A stretch of 64,000 nucleotides of DNA from Sipunculus nudus (lineage: Eukaryota; Annelida; Sipuncula; Golfingiida; Sipunculidae): positions 5,689,900-5,753,899 of the forward strand of contig CM049322.1 of assembly GCA_026874595.1 (NCBI GenBank), read 5' to 3'. Below, piece after piece: positions 11,660-23,823 of the stretch. Each line of letters starts with the position of its first letter. Within the stretch, counting starts at the first letter, position 1. The notes under the pieces were generated by a model. The model worked only from the letters and a program-made list of their open reading frames with translations, had not been told where the DNA came from and ran no database searches. Both the position numbers and the translations under genes were made by a program.

Positions 11660-12341
11660 GTATTGAATGGATGCCCATATCTCAGCAGCTGTTCAATGTA
11701 TGGGCCTGAAATCTGGCATGTCCATCCATCTAGGATAGTTTTCTCGTACATATGACAGGAGGCGCCACCTATAATAAAGTTTTCGCAAAAAAAATCCATG
11801 CCTTTATCTGAGGAGCGTTTTGACGAATTCGCTTGAAAGTGTTGATATCCATAGCTCGTTGATACTTTACTCTCGTATACAAGCCTTTTGGCGCCTCGTA
11901 TAATAGTTTTCGCGTAGCGTCCATCCATAAATCTGCTTTAAGCAAAAATCACACATATCTCAGGAGTCGTTCGATGCAATGGCCTAACATTTTCCATGTC
12001 CACCCATCTTGGATAGTTTCTCCTACACAAGATAGATGGCGCCACCTACAATCATGTATCTGTAATATACATTTGTGCAATTATCTCAGGGGTGGGTTGG
12101 CATATTGGACTGAAATTTAGCATGGCCATAGATCTAGAATGGCATTATCTTGTGCCTGCTGGTAATTCCACCTTCAATATGTTTTAGTTTCGCCCATCCG
12201 TGCACCTCGGGATACTTAGGCATCTCCAATGACACAATTTTAGAGGACTGTAACGTCAAGAGAGATTCCATGCCTTACTTAACCCATGCCTCTGTCATTC
12301 GGCAGATACCTGTAGTTGCTTGTCGACTGCTCATAATCTAA
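11660..12341 (+). mobile_element. Helitron-like family C element, degenerate
   Basis: Repeated half-units of the pattern 'catatctcag.agt.gttcaatgta..gg.ctgaaat.t.gcatgtcca', then a 'ctaggatagttttct' block, then GGCGCCACCT. The right end carries the family terminus: a hairpin (TAGTTGCTTGTCGACTG, partly paired), then a short spacer and CTAA followed by T. This fits the CTRR/T rule for Helitron 3' ends. The 5' end is not defined. Confidence 0.55.
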
Positions 12342-12514
12342 TTTAAATTTGGCACAACCAACGGTGTCAAAACGTGCCGGTCTTATAGAGAGACGGATGG
12401 ATACAGGTGGATCGCTTTTGCTAAGTCTGAGCTGAGCCAAAAATGAAAAAAAAAAAAATGGGGAAAAATACATTGGACACTACTTTTCTTTAGCAGCTGA
12501 TAAAACTGTCCATT

Positions 12515-12762
12515 TTGCGTCATAGCTCGAAGAATGTAAGTCACTGTGACCTCGTTTCAGGTTTCAAAGGAGAGTTTTTAAGGTCCTCCTTGAATTTCCA
12601 GTTAGAAGTTTCTAGGTCGAACCGTCACCATTTGTGCCACGATAGCGGCCAAAATGACGGCCGGGGTGATCTCTATAGCTCAGCATTACTTTCAGTCAGC
12701 TGAGCTAAAATTTCTCTTGTTGGCAAATTAAGTGAGCACTGTGACTCTTGGGTCCCTTGTTT
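12515..12762 (+). repeat. Dispersed repeat E with a family A-type terminus
   Basis: The stretch 12520-12650 is homologous, in inverted orientation, to 53425-53590 (shared blocks: 'atagctcg.aa.at', 'caggttt.caaggag', 'agttagaag.ttctaggt', 'tttgtgccacg'). It runs into CAGCTGAGC-like text and ends GGGTCCCTTGT, the same 3' terminus as the large family A elements. It is probably a small non-autonomous relative or a truncated copy. Confidence 0.55.
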
Positions 12763-13079
12763 AAATAGCAAGCACCACAGTTGTCCCAAAAAGCATAAGA
12801 CCACTGGCATAAAACCACTGGCATACCTATGTTTGAGTACTGATATGAAAACTTTTGGTTGAATCATCTGGGAAAAACGATTGAATGCACCTCGCTACCT
12901 TAAATACACAAAAGAATTACATAGTATGTTTTAATAAAAAGCATTGCATAAAGAAGTTTGCGTTGCTGTTTTTAAGGAGATAGTAACTTACTATAGGTCA
13001 CGGGATACAGATGTATACAGCTGCAAAGCTTTTGATAGGCCGACATTAAATAAATTATCAAAGTATTGATTATTATTAT

Positions 13080-13455
13080 AAATCTCCTGTTAATGAGCTC
13101 ACCTTATCTCCTGTTATTGAGGTCATCATATCTCCTGTTATTGAGGTAATCTTTTCTCCTGTTATTGAGGTCATCTTATCTTCTGTTATTGAGGTCATCT
13201 TATCTCCTGTTATTGAGGTTATCTTATTTCCTATTATTGAGGTCATCTATCTCCTGTTATTGAGGTCATCTTTTCTCCTGTTATTGAGGTCATCTTATCT
13301 CCTGTTATTGAGGTCATCTTATCTTCTGTTATTGAGGTCATCTAATCTGCTGTTATTGAGGTCATCTTATCTCCTGTTATTGAGGTCATCTTATCTCCTG
13401 TTATTGAGGTCATCTTATCTCCTGTTATTTGGCTCATCTTTATTATTGAGGTCTT
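13080..13455 (+). repeat. 24-bp minisatellite, about 15 units
   Basis: Tandem units with consensus atctcctgttattgaggtcatctt. Point variants cluster at the array edges (for example 'gagctcacc' in the first unit and 'ttggctcat' in the last full ones). Because the period is a multiple of three, it produces an artificial open frame of LLLLRSSY repeats. I do not regard that frame as a gene. Confidence 0.9.
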
Positions 13456-13899
13456 CTTTATATATTCATGAGAAGCAAATAAAGGGGAAAACACTCCGTT
13501 CACTCCTAAAAATTCTTAAAATCCCTAGCAAATGAAACGAGGCATGTCATGTTTCAACTATATATATGCTTAAACTGCCAGCTGTAGTATTATAGTTCGT
13601 TTGTTGTAATTTTAGTTTTAGTTCTTGAAATAGTTAATTTCAAGCGCAAGATGAAATCATGTTAAAGCCGTTATAAGTTCATAGCCTGTAGTTGGTTCTT
13701 TTGTTTTTATAGTTTGAATTATAGAAGATATAAATTTCATGCATGCACGTTACGATACATTTTGTGCGTACGCGTTCAAGAATTCATATACTAATTAGGC
13801 AGTCTGTCACGAGATGGCTGCACAAGCTGGAAATTTGGTTGGTGTTCATTGCTTTAGTAAGAAAGTCTGCCACCAGATGGCTTCACAAGCATGCTAGTT

Positions 13900-16494
13900 A
13901 GCTCAGCTGACTATAAGTCATCTGAGCTATAGTCGTGGTCCATTGTCCGTCGTCCGTCCTTCTGTCCGTCCGTCACTCCGTCCGTCTTGCCGTCCGTCTG
14001 TCCGTCTGGATGTCCGTCCGTAAGACTGGCACGTTTCGACACCGTTCGACCTACGAATCTGAAATTCGGCATACAGTTAGATGTCCCCAAAATCTCCTAC
14101 CATGCCAAAAATTGGGTCAATATGACTTCGTTCCTTCGAGATATTTAGGAAAAACCTCTATTTTTTATTAGAAATCTATTTTCACACTTCAGGTTCCTAA
14201 TATCAAAACCACTCATCTGGTTTTCTTCATTTTTACCATAAAAATTCCTCTATATGGTTCCTATGTACATGCGAGAAATTAAGTCAGTATTATTTAATTT
14301 TAAAAAGTTATGGGCCCAAATATAATGGACTTTGTAAAAAAAATGAGGAAAGATATTTTGTTACTTAAGACTAAAAGTGTTAAAGGTAGGAATTTTTTTT
14401 AGTAATACTACTTTAAATAATCAAAATTGAATTGTATACCAAAAATTAGATCAAAATCTGTTAAATTTTTTTAAATATTTGCAAAAATATAAAATTGGTA
14501 CCTTAAATTTTGCCCAAGTTTGACCATGGCACGTTTTTTTCCTGTAACTGCTGTAGATTTAATTTTCAAAGCATGTTTTTGTTACCATTTCAACTGTTAA
14601 AACAAAAAATTTGAAACCAGTTGATCAAAAACTGTAGATTTTATTCAAGTTTTAAAGCACCATGTCATATATTGTTTACACCAAGCTAGTGTTATGCAGT
14701 TTACTAGAGCTCAGCTCCCCAGCTTCAGCTCTAAGTTCCTTAAATTTTGCATACAGTTAGATGTCCCCCAAATCCTCTACCATACTAAAAGTTTGGTCAC
14801 TAGGACTGCATTCCTTCGAGATATTAAGAAAAAACTTCATTTTTCCATTAAAACTCCATTGTTACACTTTAAGATTGCCTAATATCAAAACCACTGATCT
14901 GACTTTGATAATATATAATATACATATTTTTCTATACATTCGCTATGCATATGCCAGAAATGATGTCAGTATCGTGTAATTGTTTTAAGTTCTAGGCCCA
15001 ACCATAATGCACTTTGTAAAAAATCAAGAAATATATTTACTCTCTTTACATGAAAATTGCTGAAGGTAGACATTTTTTGCCAGGGATATAACATTATTTA
15101 ATAAAGATTCAATTGTATTCCCAAAATTAGTTCTGAATTTTTCAAATTTAATAAGTTATTAGCATAAATATAAAATCAGTACCTTAAATTTTGCCCAACT
15201 TTGGCCGTGGCATGTTTTTTCCCTGTAAGCACTGTTGATTTAATTTTCATATCTTGCACTGGTAAGGATTTAGCTTCTTAATTCTGAAGTTATAAAAGGA
15301 ATTGTTCAAAAACTAGCTTTTATGAAAGTTTTTATGAGACCATATCACACCTTGGCTGTACTGAAGTCCCTCTTTTATGTCCCCACATTGACCTTTCAGG
15401 CCAATTATGCATGCTTGAAGCGAGGCACTCTACAGCCAGCCAGCTCTTGGGTGGCTTCAACTGGATCTAACTGTCCAACCCCCTCCACTAGTATTTGTTT
15501 AGGCCATAAACATAACAATAAACTTTTTTTTAAATATTTGGTTTATGATAAGAACTTAAAAAAATAAATGGAAAAGGAATTTATAGTTAATGAGTTACAG
15601 GGGATTACCTTGCAATTACTGATCATTTATGGATCTTCCATGGATGGCTAAAATTGTATTTCAAATAACACCATGCAGTCACCATTGGGTATTTTTCATT
15701 TCAACCATAAAAATGAAAAATAAATAATTAAAATAAATTGTTGTTTACTATTAGGGATTATATGAAGCAAGATAATGATAGACAAGGATGCAGTTGATTA
15801 TATTAAATTAATCTAAATTTCCAGGTCTTTTCCAGGTCTTTAACTAGTTGGTTTATATTTATTACAAAATTAAAATAATAAAAAAATATGTCAAAATATG
15901 TAATTTGTTTGACTTATAACTCATGGTTGTATCAGTTGTTACATGAGACTGGCTAAATAATCAAAATTTATATTGCTGGTCCTTTATTTCAGTTCATAAA
16001 ATTAAACATTCCCAACTCCAGTTTGCTCCTGGTATGATATATTGGGTGTTTTGATCCTTGGATTAATTTTAACACATGTATTAGTTTTATAGCTGAGAAT
16101 ACTTTTCTTTTTTTTTCCTGATACCATTTAAAAAAATATAAATATTCAAATTTTTCCTGTTAGTGCTGTGGATATAATTTTCACAGCATGTACACATTAA
16201 CATTTCATCTGTTAAAATCTGAAATTTGAAACCAATTGATCAAAAACTGTAGATTTTATTCAAGTTTCCAGGTACCATGTCTTCATTGTTTACATCAGAT
16301 CAGTATAAATGCAGTGTACTGGGCAGTTACATAACACCTTCAGGTCTGACCTACTGCCACTGTGAGTGTCTGGGTCAGGCTGGGTCAGGCAGTAATTACC
16401 AGAGAGCCTCTCTTTCTCTCTCTCTCTGGCAGTCTAGGTCTCTCTTTCTCTCTCTTTCTCTCCTCTGCTTTTTCTCTTTCTTTCTCCGTCTTTC

Positions 16495-16537
<43 letters not shown>

Positions 16538-17869
16538 AATTGCCTCCCTTGCTCCCTCCATCCCATTCTGTTGACAGGTACTATAAACTAGATACATTAG
16601 CTATAAATGTTGATGCAATTTAGAAATGTGAATCAACTGAAATATTCACAATCACATGTATGTCATACTGTAAATTTATAGTAACATTCAGAAACTTGGA
16701 TTAAAATTATGTAATGAAAAAAAGGAATAAATGCAAATATTGTTAATTTTTCTTGGCTCAGTAGAATGGGGAAAAATTATTTGCTTTGTTTCTCCATCTT
16801 TCTTTCTGTTTTAAATATTTAATGTTCATGAATAAACTTTTTTTATAAGCACTGTTGAATTAAATTCCATATCCTGTATGTATATGCAAGGGTGTTGTAA
16901 CTCTCACCATCCCCTTCTTCATCCCACTGAGGCTTTGCTCCCTGGCACTGTGAACAATAGTTCTATGGCTATAGCATAAAATTTAATAATTAAAGAAAAT
17001 ATCTACAGAGAGACAGAGGCATTGTAACTCTGATCATAACACAACACCCCTCCTCCCCCCCCCCCTCTCCATCAAGTCATTGCACCTGTGGAATGAGGAC
17101 GTTATGGCAACTGTATACATATCATAAAATTAATAAAAAAGGTTTCTCATCAGACAAATGTGTAAACTGTTGAACTGTCAACAGCTTATCAAAAAGGTAA
17201 CCAATGGAAAGGCATGCAACATTTTCCTCAATCATATAAACCAACCATGGCCCAGATTACCTCTTCCTCTCAAACATTATCTACATTTCATCATATTTTT
17301 AAGATTTTAACCTTCCAGGTGGTTCAGTACTGTTGACCATTTGTCCATAGGTACCTATGTACATGCCAGAAATTATGTCAATATTGTGTAATATGTAGAC
17401 GTGAGGGGCATCAAAATAATGCACCTTGTCAAGACCAATCTTGTCAAGATATTATGTCATACAGTCACAAATTCATAAATCCCCTCATCAGTATAGTTAA
17501 TCATAACCTTTTATCTGTCAAATTGAAATCTTGCAGTTTTCCATACACTATAGATCCTTCAACAAATAGCCTTATCATCATTATACCACTGCTTAGCATA
17601 CTGTCATTGCATTCATATTTGCTCAAATAAATTGCTTTTTTCGACCCCTCCCAAATAAATGAAAAATAAACCACTATATTTTACTCCATATTAATCCATC
17701 AGTCAGGTTATTTCATATATCATTTACTCACATATTACATTATATTCCTTTATAAAACCCAACATGACCATGATATTCTAAGCTTTATCTACTCAATATA
17801 GTATCACAATGGTGATACATTTATAGTCCAATCAGGATCAGCTGAGCGCCGTGACCCATGGGTCCCTTG
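13900..17869 (+). mobile_element. Helitron-like element, family A copy 1 (about 4 kb)
   Basis: The left end reads AGCTCAGCTGAC...CTGAGCT, which can fold, followed by ATAGTCGTGGTCC and a (GTCC)-rich tetranucleotide tract. The right end is CAGCTGAGC, then the perfect palindrome GACCCATGGGTC, then CCTTG before T, a terminal hairpin close to the end as in Helitron/Helentron elements. Internally two diverged direct repeats, starting near 14040 and 14740, share the 'gcatacagttagatgtcccc...tcctaccat...aa..ttgggtca' block. The same ends and internal blocks recur at 39912-43763 and 49953-53934. No Rep/helicase frame is visible, so it is non-autonomous. Assignment to Helitron-like elements is inferred from the termini. 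Confidence 0.6.
16405..16535 (+). repeat. (CT)n-rich microsatellite
   Basis: Imperfect then perfect (CT)n inside family A copy 1. The overlapping serine/leucine and arginine/glutamate open frames are produced by this repeat and are not genes. Confidence 0.9.
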
Positions 17870-18452
17870 TTTTTACATGCGCTGGTTTACAGTTGTATTA
17901 AATGTCATCTGAACCGTCAGAACAGAATAAAGTTAAATTTTAATTGCAAATGATCAGGTATTTTATACTTCATAGTTTATACTTATTGTTGTGTTTTGTT
18001 AATATATCTCGAGGTGTTTAGTTCATAATATATTGCCACTGATATTTTAATTCATAAAAGCATGTTATTCCTTATCTACTACGTACTACTTACTTGTATA
18101 AAGAAGTTATATCGGAATGCTTTATGTAATGACAGAGGACGGTTCTCGGACGTTTTTTTTAAATTTGTTTATGTAGTTTGATGGTGCATCAATTACCAGA
18201 CCCAAGTACCGTATGTTCCTACTCGTAATAAGAAATAAAAAATAGTGTTAAATAGAATTGAGATAGTGCGTGTTATAATGCGAAGGAAAAGACTGAAGAT
18301 TGAATGGTTTTGTACGAAAAAGAAATAAAGACACTTGTATGAATTCTATCCATTGTTTAATGCCAAGGAGCAGCTACGTTCTTTACCCAGCATTGCCGTA
18401 TCTTTTTTTCAGTAAGATTCTGCGCAGAGTAGGTTCAAATCCTGCCTGGCGG

Positions 18453-18858
18453 TAGGGCTGAAAGGAGTACTCGGGTACTCGAGTCCGGGTAATACTTACC
18501 GAATACTCGAGTCCAAAATTTGGACTCGAGTACTCGAGATCTTGTATGTACATGCATATATGTATATTACTGCAAATTTTAGGACAGTCTGTAGGATTAT
18601 TTATCCATTGTCGTAGCCTGGCGTAGGGCTCTAAACATATGCTAGTCAAATTAACCGAGGTCTTGTTATGACATATATCTATTCCTTCGTTGCGATAAAG
18701 TTAAGCCGTCACTAAGTCAAATTTATGCAAAATTTGCATTGGTAAACAGATGTTCGTTTTATCTTCACAGCGTTGCCATGGTAACGAGTACTCGAGTCCG
18801 AGTCGGGTAATGCCAATCGGGTACTCAAGTCCAAAATTTTGTACCCGTTTCAGCCCTA
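18453..18858. mobile_element. Non-autonomous hAT element, 406 bp
   Basis: Terminal inverted repeats begin TAGGGCTGAAA and end TTTCAGCCCTA. The subterminal regions are rich in ACTCGAGT/GAGTACTCG text. The flanks carry a perfect 8-bp target duplication, CCTGGCGG (18445-18452 and 18859-18866). An 8-bp duplication and TAG...CTA termini are diagnostic of the hAT superfamily. No transposase is present. The insertion is fairly recent given the intact duplication. Confidence 0.9.
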
Positions 18859-18866
18859 CCTGGCGG

Positions 18867-20170
18867 TAGGGCAAGATACACCTGGAACGAGGCTAGCTTT
18901 CCGCAGCTGTTAAAATATTGTCAAGGGTACCTCTCCCGTACCAATCGACGCGGATCTATTTTCCCGTGTCATATCAGTGACGTGGCATTTTAAAAATTAA
19001 CAGATGATAAAATATGTAATTGAAGACAGTAGTTTCAGCAACCATGGGTTAATCAAGAAATATTAACCAGGAGATTTATATAAAATCTAAATTTATCCTC
19101 AGACCAAACAGTGGAGCTGCTAAGACAGGGGCGCCAATTAAGTTGAATATGGTTAAATTTTTATATCATCAGTGTAAATGTGTATGTAACAATAGTTATA
19201 TATGTTTAAAAGTGTTAGAAGTAAAATTATATAATGTATTTCATGCGTGATAACTAGGGTTACGCCTACGACAAAATTCACACACACGTAAGCCTTTTTA
19301 AGGATATTTACGAAGACTTTTTTGACACTCCACATAGGTAAATAGTGGCACATGGTCCGTTACATTAGAGATAAACTTGAGTTTACAGTGACATATCGGC
19401 ACTCAGTGTCTGCACACTGAAGGGATTTCTCACATTAACTTAATTTGTTCCAATTAAGGCTGAGGAAACAAAAAGTACACATTTTTTTTAGTTGCACAGA
19501 ATTTTTTTGTTTGTTTCATTTTTAGTAATGTCCTAGATTAATAAATATTCAAAAATGTCGCAGATGTGCAATTTGGCTTAACGTTTGCTTATGAAAATGC
19601 ATTCGGGACTTAATTCGGTGTGGTACATAGCAGCCGATCTGTAGTCCAGCATCCAACTTCCGACAACCAGCCTTTAGTCAGTGCATTTCTAACTCTCGTA
19701 TATTGAAAGCAAATTATGTGTCAAGACCCCATTCTAAAATACGAAACCGCTTCGGGTCTGGGGAAAAAGTGCACATTATAAAAGCCAGCGGATGGAACTG
19801 TGCGAAACCATCTCCGGAGAAGATTTCGATTTTTGTTTACGACAAAACCATCAACTCGATAATTATACTGACATGATAGTAACACTGGACCTAAGTAGTG
19901 CAATTTTGTTATTAATTTTATTAAACAATCCTTTTGATGTCGATTATCTTTAAACAAATATGGGTCTACACAAACACTCGTGCGGCAGTGTATTGAACTG
20001 TGTCCTACTATATAGCCCTGTAGATAAAACAAGCCGGTTCTTTCATTTCCTGTCGTTTTATATACTAAATAATTATATTACTACTATAACTTAAGCGGCC
20101 ATTTTGTCATCATAAAACCGAAACTGATTTCGCATTTTCTAGGATTGTCCAAGGCACTCATATGCAAACA
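18867..20170. other. Noncoding AT-rich DNA
   Basis: No recognisable gene or repeat boundary. A roughly 100-codon minus-strand open frame at 19721-20032 has no domain signature or splice context, and I treat it as chance. Confidence 0.45.
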
Positions 20171-20178
20171 GGTTCACA

Positions 20179-20394
20179 GGTTTAGGGACATATCGGCCGC
20201 CGTCGACATCGGCCGCAAGCCTCAAATGGACCATATTGGCCGCCGGCGCCCAGCGGGACGCAATATCGGCCGCCAGCTGCAATTGCCCACAGGCCTGTAT
20301 TAAGTCTGTCAAGTCAACCATATCGGCCGCGAAAAGAACTAGGCTACCATATCGGCCGCCGCCTCCTCATTAAACGTTTCATTGGATAATCTAT

Positions 20395-20424
<30 letters not shown>
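20179..20424 (+). repeat. Left long terminal inverted repeat of the foldback element
   Basis: It contains at least seven copies of CGGCCG-type words spaced 15-60 bp apart, then (CT)n at 20397-20424. Such reiterated subterminal words are typical transposase-binding arrays. Confidence 0.85.
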
Positions 20425-20428
<4 letters not shown>

Positions 20429-20583
20429 ATTGTATATATAATGTATGTATAAATATATATAATCATACTAATTATGCAAGTATACATCGGGTTATCTTCC
20501 AGATAGATCATTTTGAATAAAACAAGTATTTATTCACATGCATAAGTATTTCATTTTTATATAAAATAATATTTTATATAAAA

Positions 20584-20588
<5 letters not shown>

Positions 20589-20644
<56 letters not shown>
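20589..20644. repeat. (AT)n microsatellite
   Basis: Perfect (AT)n of about 55 bp in the foldback interior. Similar tracts occur at 21667-21720, 21880-21921 and 22155-22188, arranged toward both arms. Confidence 0.95.
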
Positions 20645-20648
<4 letters not shown>

Positions 20649-21218
20649 AAGATGCATTATATCATATAGAATAAAACAAGTAACACTCTGTCCATTTAAA
20701 AATATATCTACCCTGTTTCCGGCACAATTATGATATTTTCCTAGCTCCTAGGACAATACACTACTTAATTCAACCCAGAAATACATATGATGTGTGATTG
20801 GTTTTCGTGTTATTAACTTGTTTTCATTGGGAGCTCCAGATGGCATCACTGCGCTGAACAATTCATAGAATTTTAACATCATTTACTGGCCGTTTCACTG
20901 TTGCGCTTATAGTCGCTCTAAATTTACAAAACAGGTGTCATAAAATAGCTAAAAAGATTCATTACCAGATACCATAATGGGTAACTGCCCTGTTGCATTC
21001 TGCAATATTTACGAGAGTCTTGAAGTGCGGTATTGCATTCGGCTCTGTCCTGTCAAATCCCCTACACAGAATCTCCAGGCACGCCGCTACGTCAGTGTAA
21101 CCTATATATCTCCATATGTGTCTAAAACTAAATATATAGTATATATAAGTATATGTATAGCATTAACAGGACATTTTCATGTCAATGTACGTTAATCTGT
21201 ATTCACTTTCGTTACACA

Positions 21219-21500
21219 GGCAACCTTTCGTTCTACCGTTTGGTCAAGTTGCTGCAGAAGGAGGCACAGGTTGTTAATATGACAGCCGAACTAGTATCAA
21301 GGGAACAAGTCTCCAGGATATCGTCACACAGAAGCCGTGACGTAAACAGTCGACTCTTTGCTTTATGGAGAGAGTATGGGGATGGGGAGCGGAGCGCCAC
21401 CTCTCTCTTGGCTGCTGGTAGCAGATTGGTTTGCCCAAAATCAAGTTTGCAACCCGCGGACGAGCCGCAGCAGCAAGAGGACCAGCAAGTGCTCGCCTGA
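21219..21500 (+). CDS. Open segment inside the foldback element, unknown
   Basis: An AG acceptor (gttacacag) precedes an open frame that runs to a stop at 21498-21500. It reads GNLSFYRLVKLLQKEAQVVN, then MTAELVSREQVSRISSHRSR, then DVNSRLFALWREYGDGERSA and a Gln/Glu-rich tail. It is GC-richer and more protein-like than the AT-rich interior. An upstream open stretch beginning MGNCPVAFCN at 20977 could be a preceding exon. I recognise no family. It may be the remnant of the element's own transposase or a captured host exon. Confidence 0.3.
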   Translation, partial: GNLSFYRLVKLLQKEAQVVNMTAELVSREQVSRISSHRSRDVNSRLFALWREYGDGERSATSLLAAGSRLVCPKSSLQPADEPQQQEDQQVLA

Positions 21501-21660
21501 GCTATTGTTTTTCTTATTTTTTTAAAAAAATCTAGTGAGATACATGTATAAATATTCCCTGTGATATCTTTTTTTCTCATCTGCTTTTATATTAGTTTTA
21601 TGTAGAGGTGATGATGATGCGTGTTAGTGCAGTGCAGGAGAGTAAGTTGGTTTTAGTCAG

Positions 21661-21716
<56 letters not shown>

Positions 21717-21883
21717 TATATCTTTCCTTGGATTTAAATGAGAATGTTTTAGATGTATATTGTTACATTTTTTTTTCTAAATATTCTTTGTAAATATTAG
21801 TACCAAGATTTTCTTTTGTTCACACGTTTTAGTAAGATTTTATTGGGTTGGATTTTAGCGTAGAAGTATTGTGATATATATAG

Positions 21884-21923
<40 letters not shown>

Positions 21924-22149
21924 TATTGTGATGTTGCTGTGATGCTTTTGTCATGCAGTAGTTTTGGTAATTGTTTGCAATGGTTATTTTCATTTCTGTT
22001 AATAAATGTGTATTTACTGTAATTTGTCGTTTTTCCGATTGGGAGTTGGTGCGTGTGTGAGGTGGAGTTGAAAACGTTTGTAAAATGCTCGTGGTCACAC
22101 TGAATAAAAAAAGTTTCAATTCATATAAAATATTGAATGAAAATTGATC

Positions 22150-22190
<41 letters not shown>

Positions 22191-22194
22191 AGCT

Positions 22195-22475
22195 AGAGAG
22201 AGAGCGAGAGACTATAATTATGCAATATAAGGCCCTCAGTTTGTGTACTATTCCTACAGGTTTATGCACTTAGCAGCTAATGAGGAGGCGGCGGCCAATA
22301 TGGTAGCCTAGTTCTTTCCGCGGCCGATATGGTTGACTTGACATAGTTAATACGTACAGACCTGTGGCCAATTGCAGTTGGCGGCCGATATTGCGTCCCG
22401 CTGGGCGCCGGCGGCCGATATGTTCCATTTGAGGCCGGCGGCCGATGTCGTGGGCGGCCGATATGTCCCTATACC
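22195..22475 (-). repeat. Right long terminal inverted repeat of the foldback element
   Basis: Reverse complement of the left arm with small differences. For example, it carries 'tacgtattaactatgtcaag' where the left arm has 'tattaagtctgtcaag'. The outermost 17 bases match the left end except for one position. Confidence 0.85.
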
Positions 22476-22584
22476 GGTTCACACACCTCGGTTCTCGTCC
22501 TAGACTGGTACCGACTCTTGAAAGATGTATGGATAAAGATGCTGGTCTATTGCATAGAAATATAGAACAAGAATGCACAGAAAA

Positions 22585-22662
22585 AAAACCGGATCACTCC
22601 GTGTTGGAATCGAACCCTGACCCTCCAGTTGCCGGTCGTCTGCTCGACCACGGACCTACTCA
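22585..22662 (-). other. tRNA-like fragment (A and B box text)
   Basis: On the minus strand the sequence reads TGGTCGAGCAG (fits the pol III A box) and, about 30 bp on, GGTTCGATTCC (exact B box). The acceptor-like ends GTCCGTG and CACGGAG pair at six of seven positions. The T stem and D stem do not fold properly, so this is at best a tRNA pseudogene or SINE head, not a functional tRNA. Confidence 0.35.
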
Positions 22663-22683
22663 GGGATTCACGCTCTTTACTTA

Positions 22684-23359
22684 GCGGGTGTGGCTATTGC
22701 CGAGTACCAGTCTAATTCTCGTTACATAGTAAAATTAAGAAAAATCTCGGACATTCTTGGAAAAACTGTAATTCTGATTTGGAAAAAAAATCGGAAATGG
22801 TGATAAAACCTCAGAAATGTCTTATTTGACCACTTTAACGGTCAAAACTATGCAAGTGTTATATATGCTTGGCCATATCCCTTAAATGGTTGCATTAAAA
22901 ATGGCGAATAAAATCACCCGCCGAGCTTGATGTTTCGATCGGCGTCCAAGTTTGAAGGACCGAATGTAGGAAAAAAAAAATTAGCCCTTTAGGAAATTTG
23001 ATTTGTTAACCACATTCTATTAACTTCTGTCATACACAGGAAGACAGATTACATAATTTTGTAACAAAGTAAACTGTTGATTTTTAGTGATTATAAACCC
23101 CGGGTTTTTTTTTTCCTAGCTGGAACTTTTGTCAAGTCATGCAGTATTTCATATTGATAATAAAATAAGTACAGTATTACAAGGGTAGGCCTATTAAATC
23201 AAATAAATACAACATTGCACGGATATTTAATAAATAAACACAGCATTACACGGGTATTTAACTGTATACCGGGGTATGTCAGTTTAAATTAAAACCTCTA
23301 TCGTACACATCTATAGTATTTACTGAACGCACATTTTTTATCCAAGCTAATAAAAAAGT
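22684..23359. other. Noncoding DNA, nothing recognised
   Basis: AT-rich spacer between the tRNA-like fragment and the next hAT element. Confidence 0.45.
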
Positions 23360-23367
23360 GTAAAATA

Positions 23368-23732
23368 TAGGGCTGTATCAATATATCGATATATCGATAC
23401 GAATCGATACACGGCGTCGATACGATAACCGAAATGCGTTGCATGCTGTATTGGACGTATCGATTGATTGCAAAAGAAAAGGGGTGTAACTCTTACTTTA
23501 ATATAACCGTGACGATTTATAGATCTAAATACACTGTATATATTTGTTGCTTTGGCTTTTAAGACCTGTCAATAAATGTATATACGCATGCACGTCAGTA
23601 CTTCCATAACAAACCTGAACAGGCACATGTGAGCGATAAAAATATGATACTGACATTCCTCTTTATTAATGAAATAGATATTCACATCACATATTGTTAT
23701 TAGGAATAAGGTACATTCACGTATATATCCAG

Positions 23733-23823
<91 letters not shown>

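Larger units (their letters stand above)
20179..22475. mobile_element. Foldback DNA transposon with 8-bp target duplication
   Basis: Long inverted termini: 20179-20424 pairs with 22195-22475. Both start GGT(T/A)TAGGGACATATCGG and contain many CGGCCG-centred words (consensus ATCGGCCGCC), GGCGCCCAGCGGGACGCAAT and TCAAGTCAACCATAT in the same order. The arms end inward in a (CT)n/(AG)n tract. The flanks carry a perfect 8-bp duplication, GGTTCACA (20171-20178 and 22476-22483). The interior has several long (AT)n tracts and one GC-richer open segment (21219-21500). TAGGG termini and 8-bp duplications would fit hAT- or P-like integration. No recognisable transposase is present. Confidence 0.88.

Noticed and set aside
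13260-13535. Open frame of LLLLRSSY repeats
   Set aside because: It is produced by the 24-bp minisatellite whose period is divisible by three. No start context, domain or non-repeat sequence supports a gene.
16277-16597. Ser/Leu-rich and Arg/Glu-rich frames on both strands
   Set aside because: Both are translations of the (CT)n microsatellite inside family A copy 1.
19721-20032. 103-codon minus-strand frame
   Set aside because: No domain, no splice or promoter context, and composition typical of chance frames in this DNA.
21829-22269. 146-codon minus-strand frame with Ile-Tyr repeats
   Set aside because: Built from (AT)n tracts inside the foldback element.
22585-22662. Functional tRNA gene on the minus strand
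   Set aside because: A and B box text is present but the T stem and D stem do not pair. Kept only as a tRNA-like fragment.
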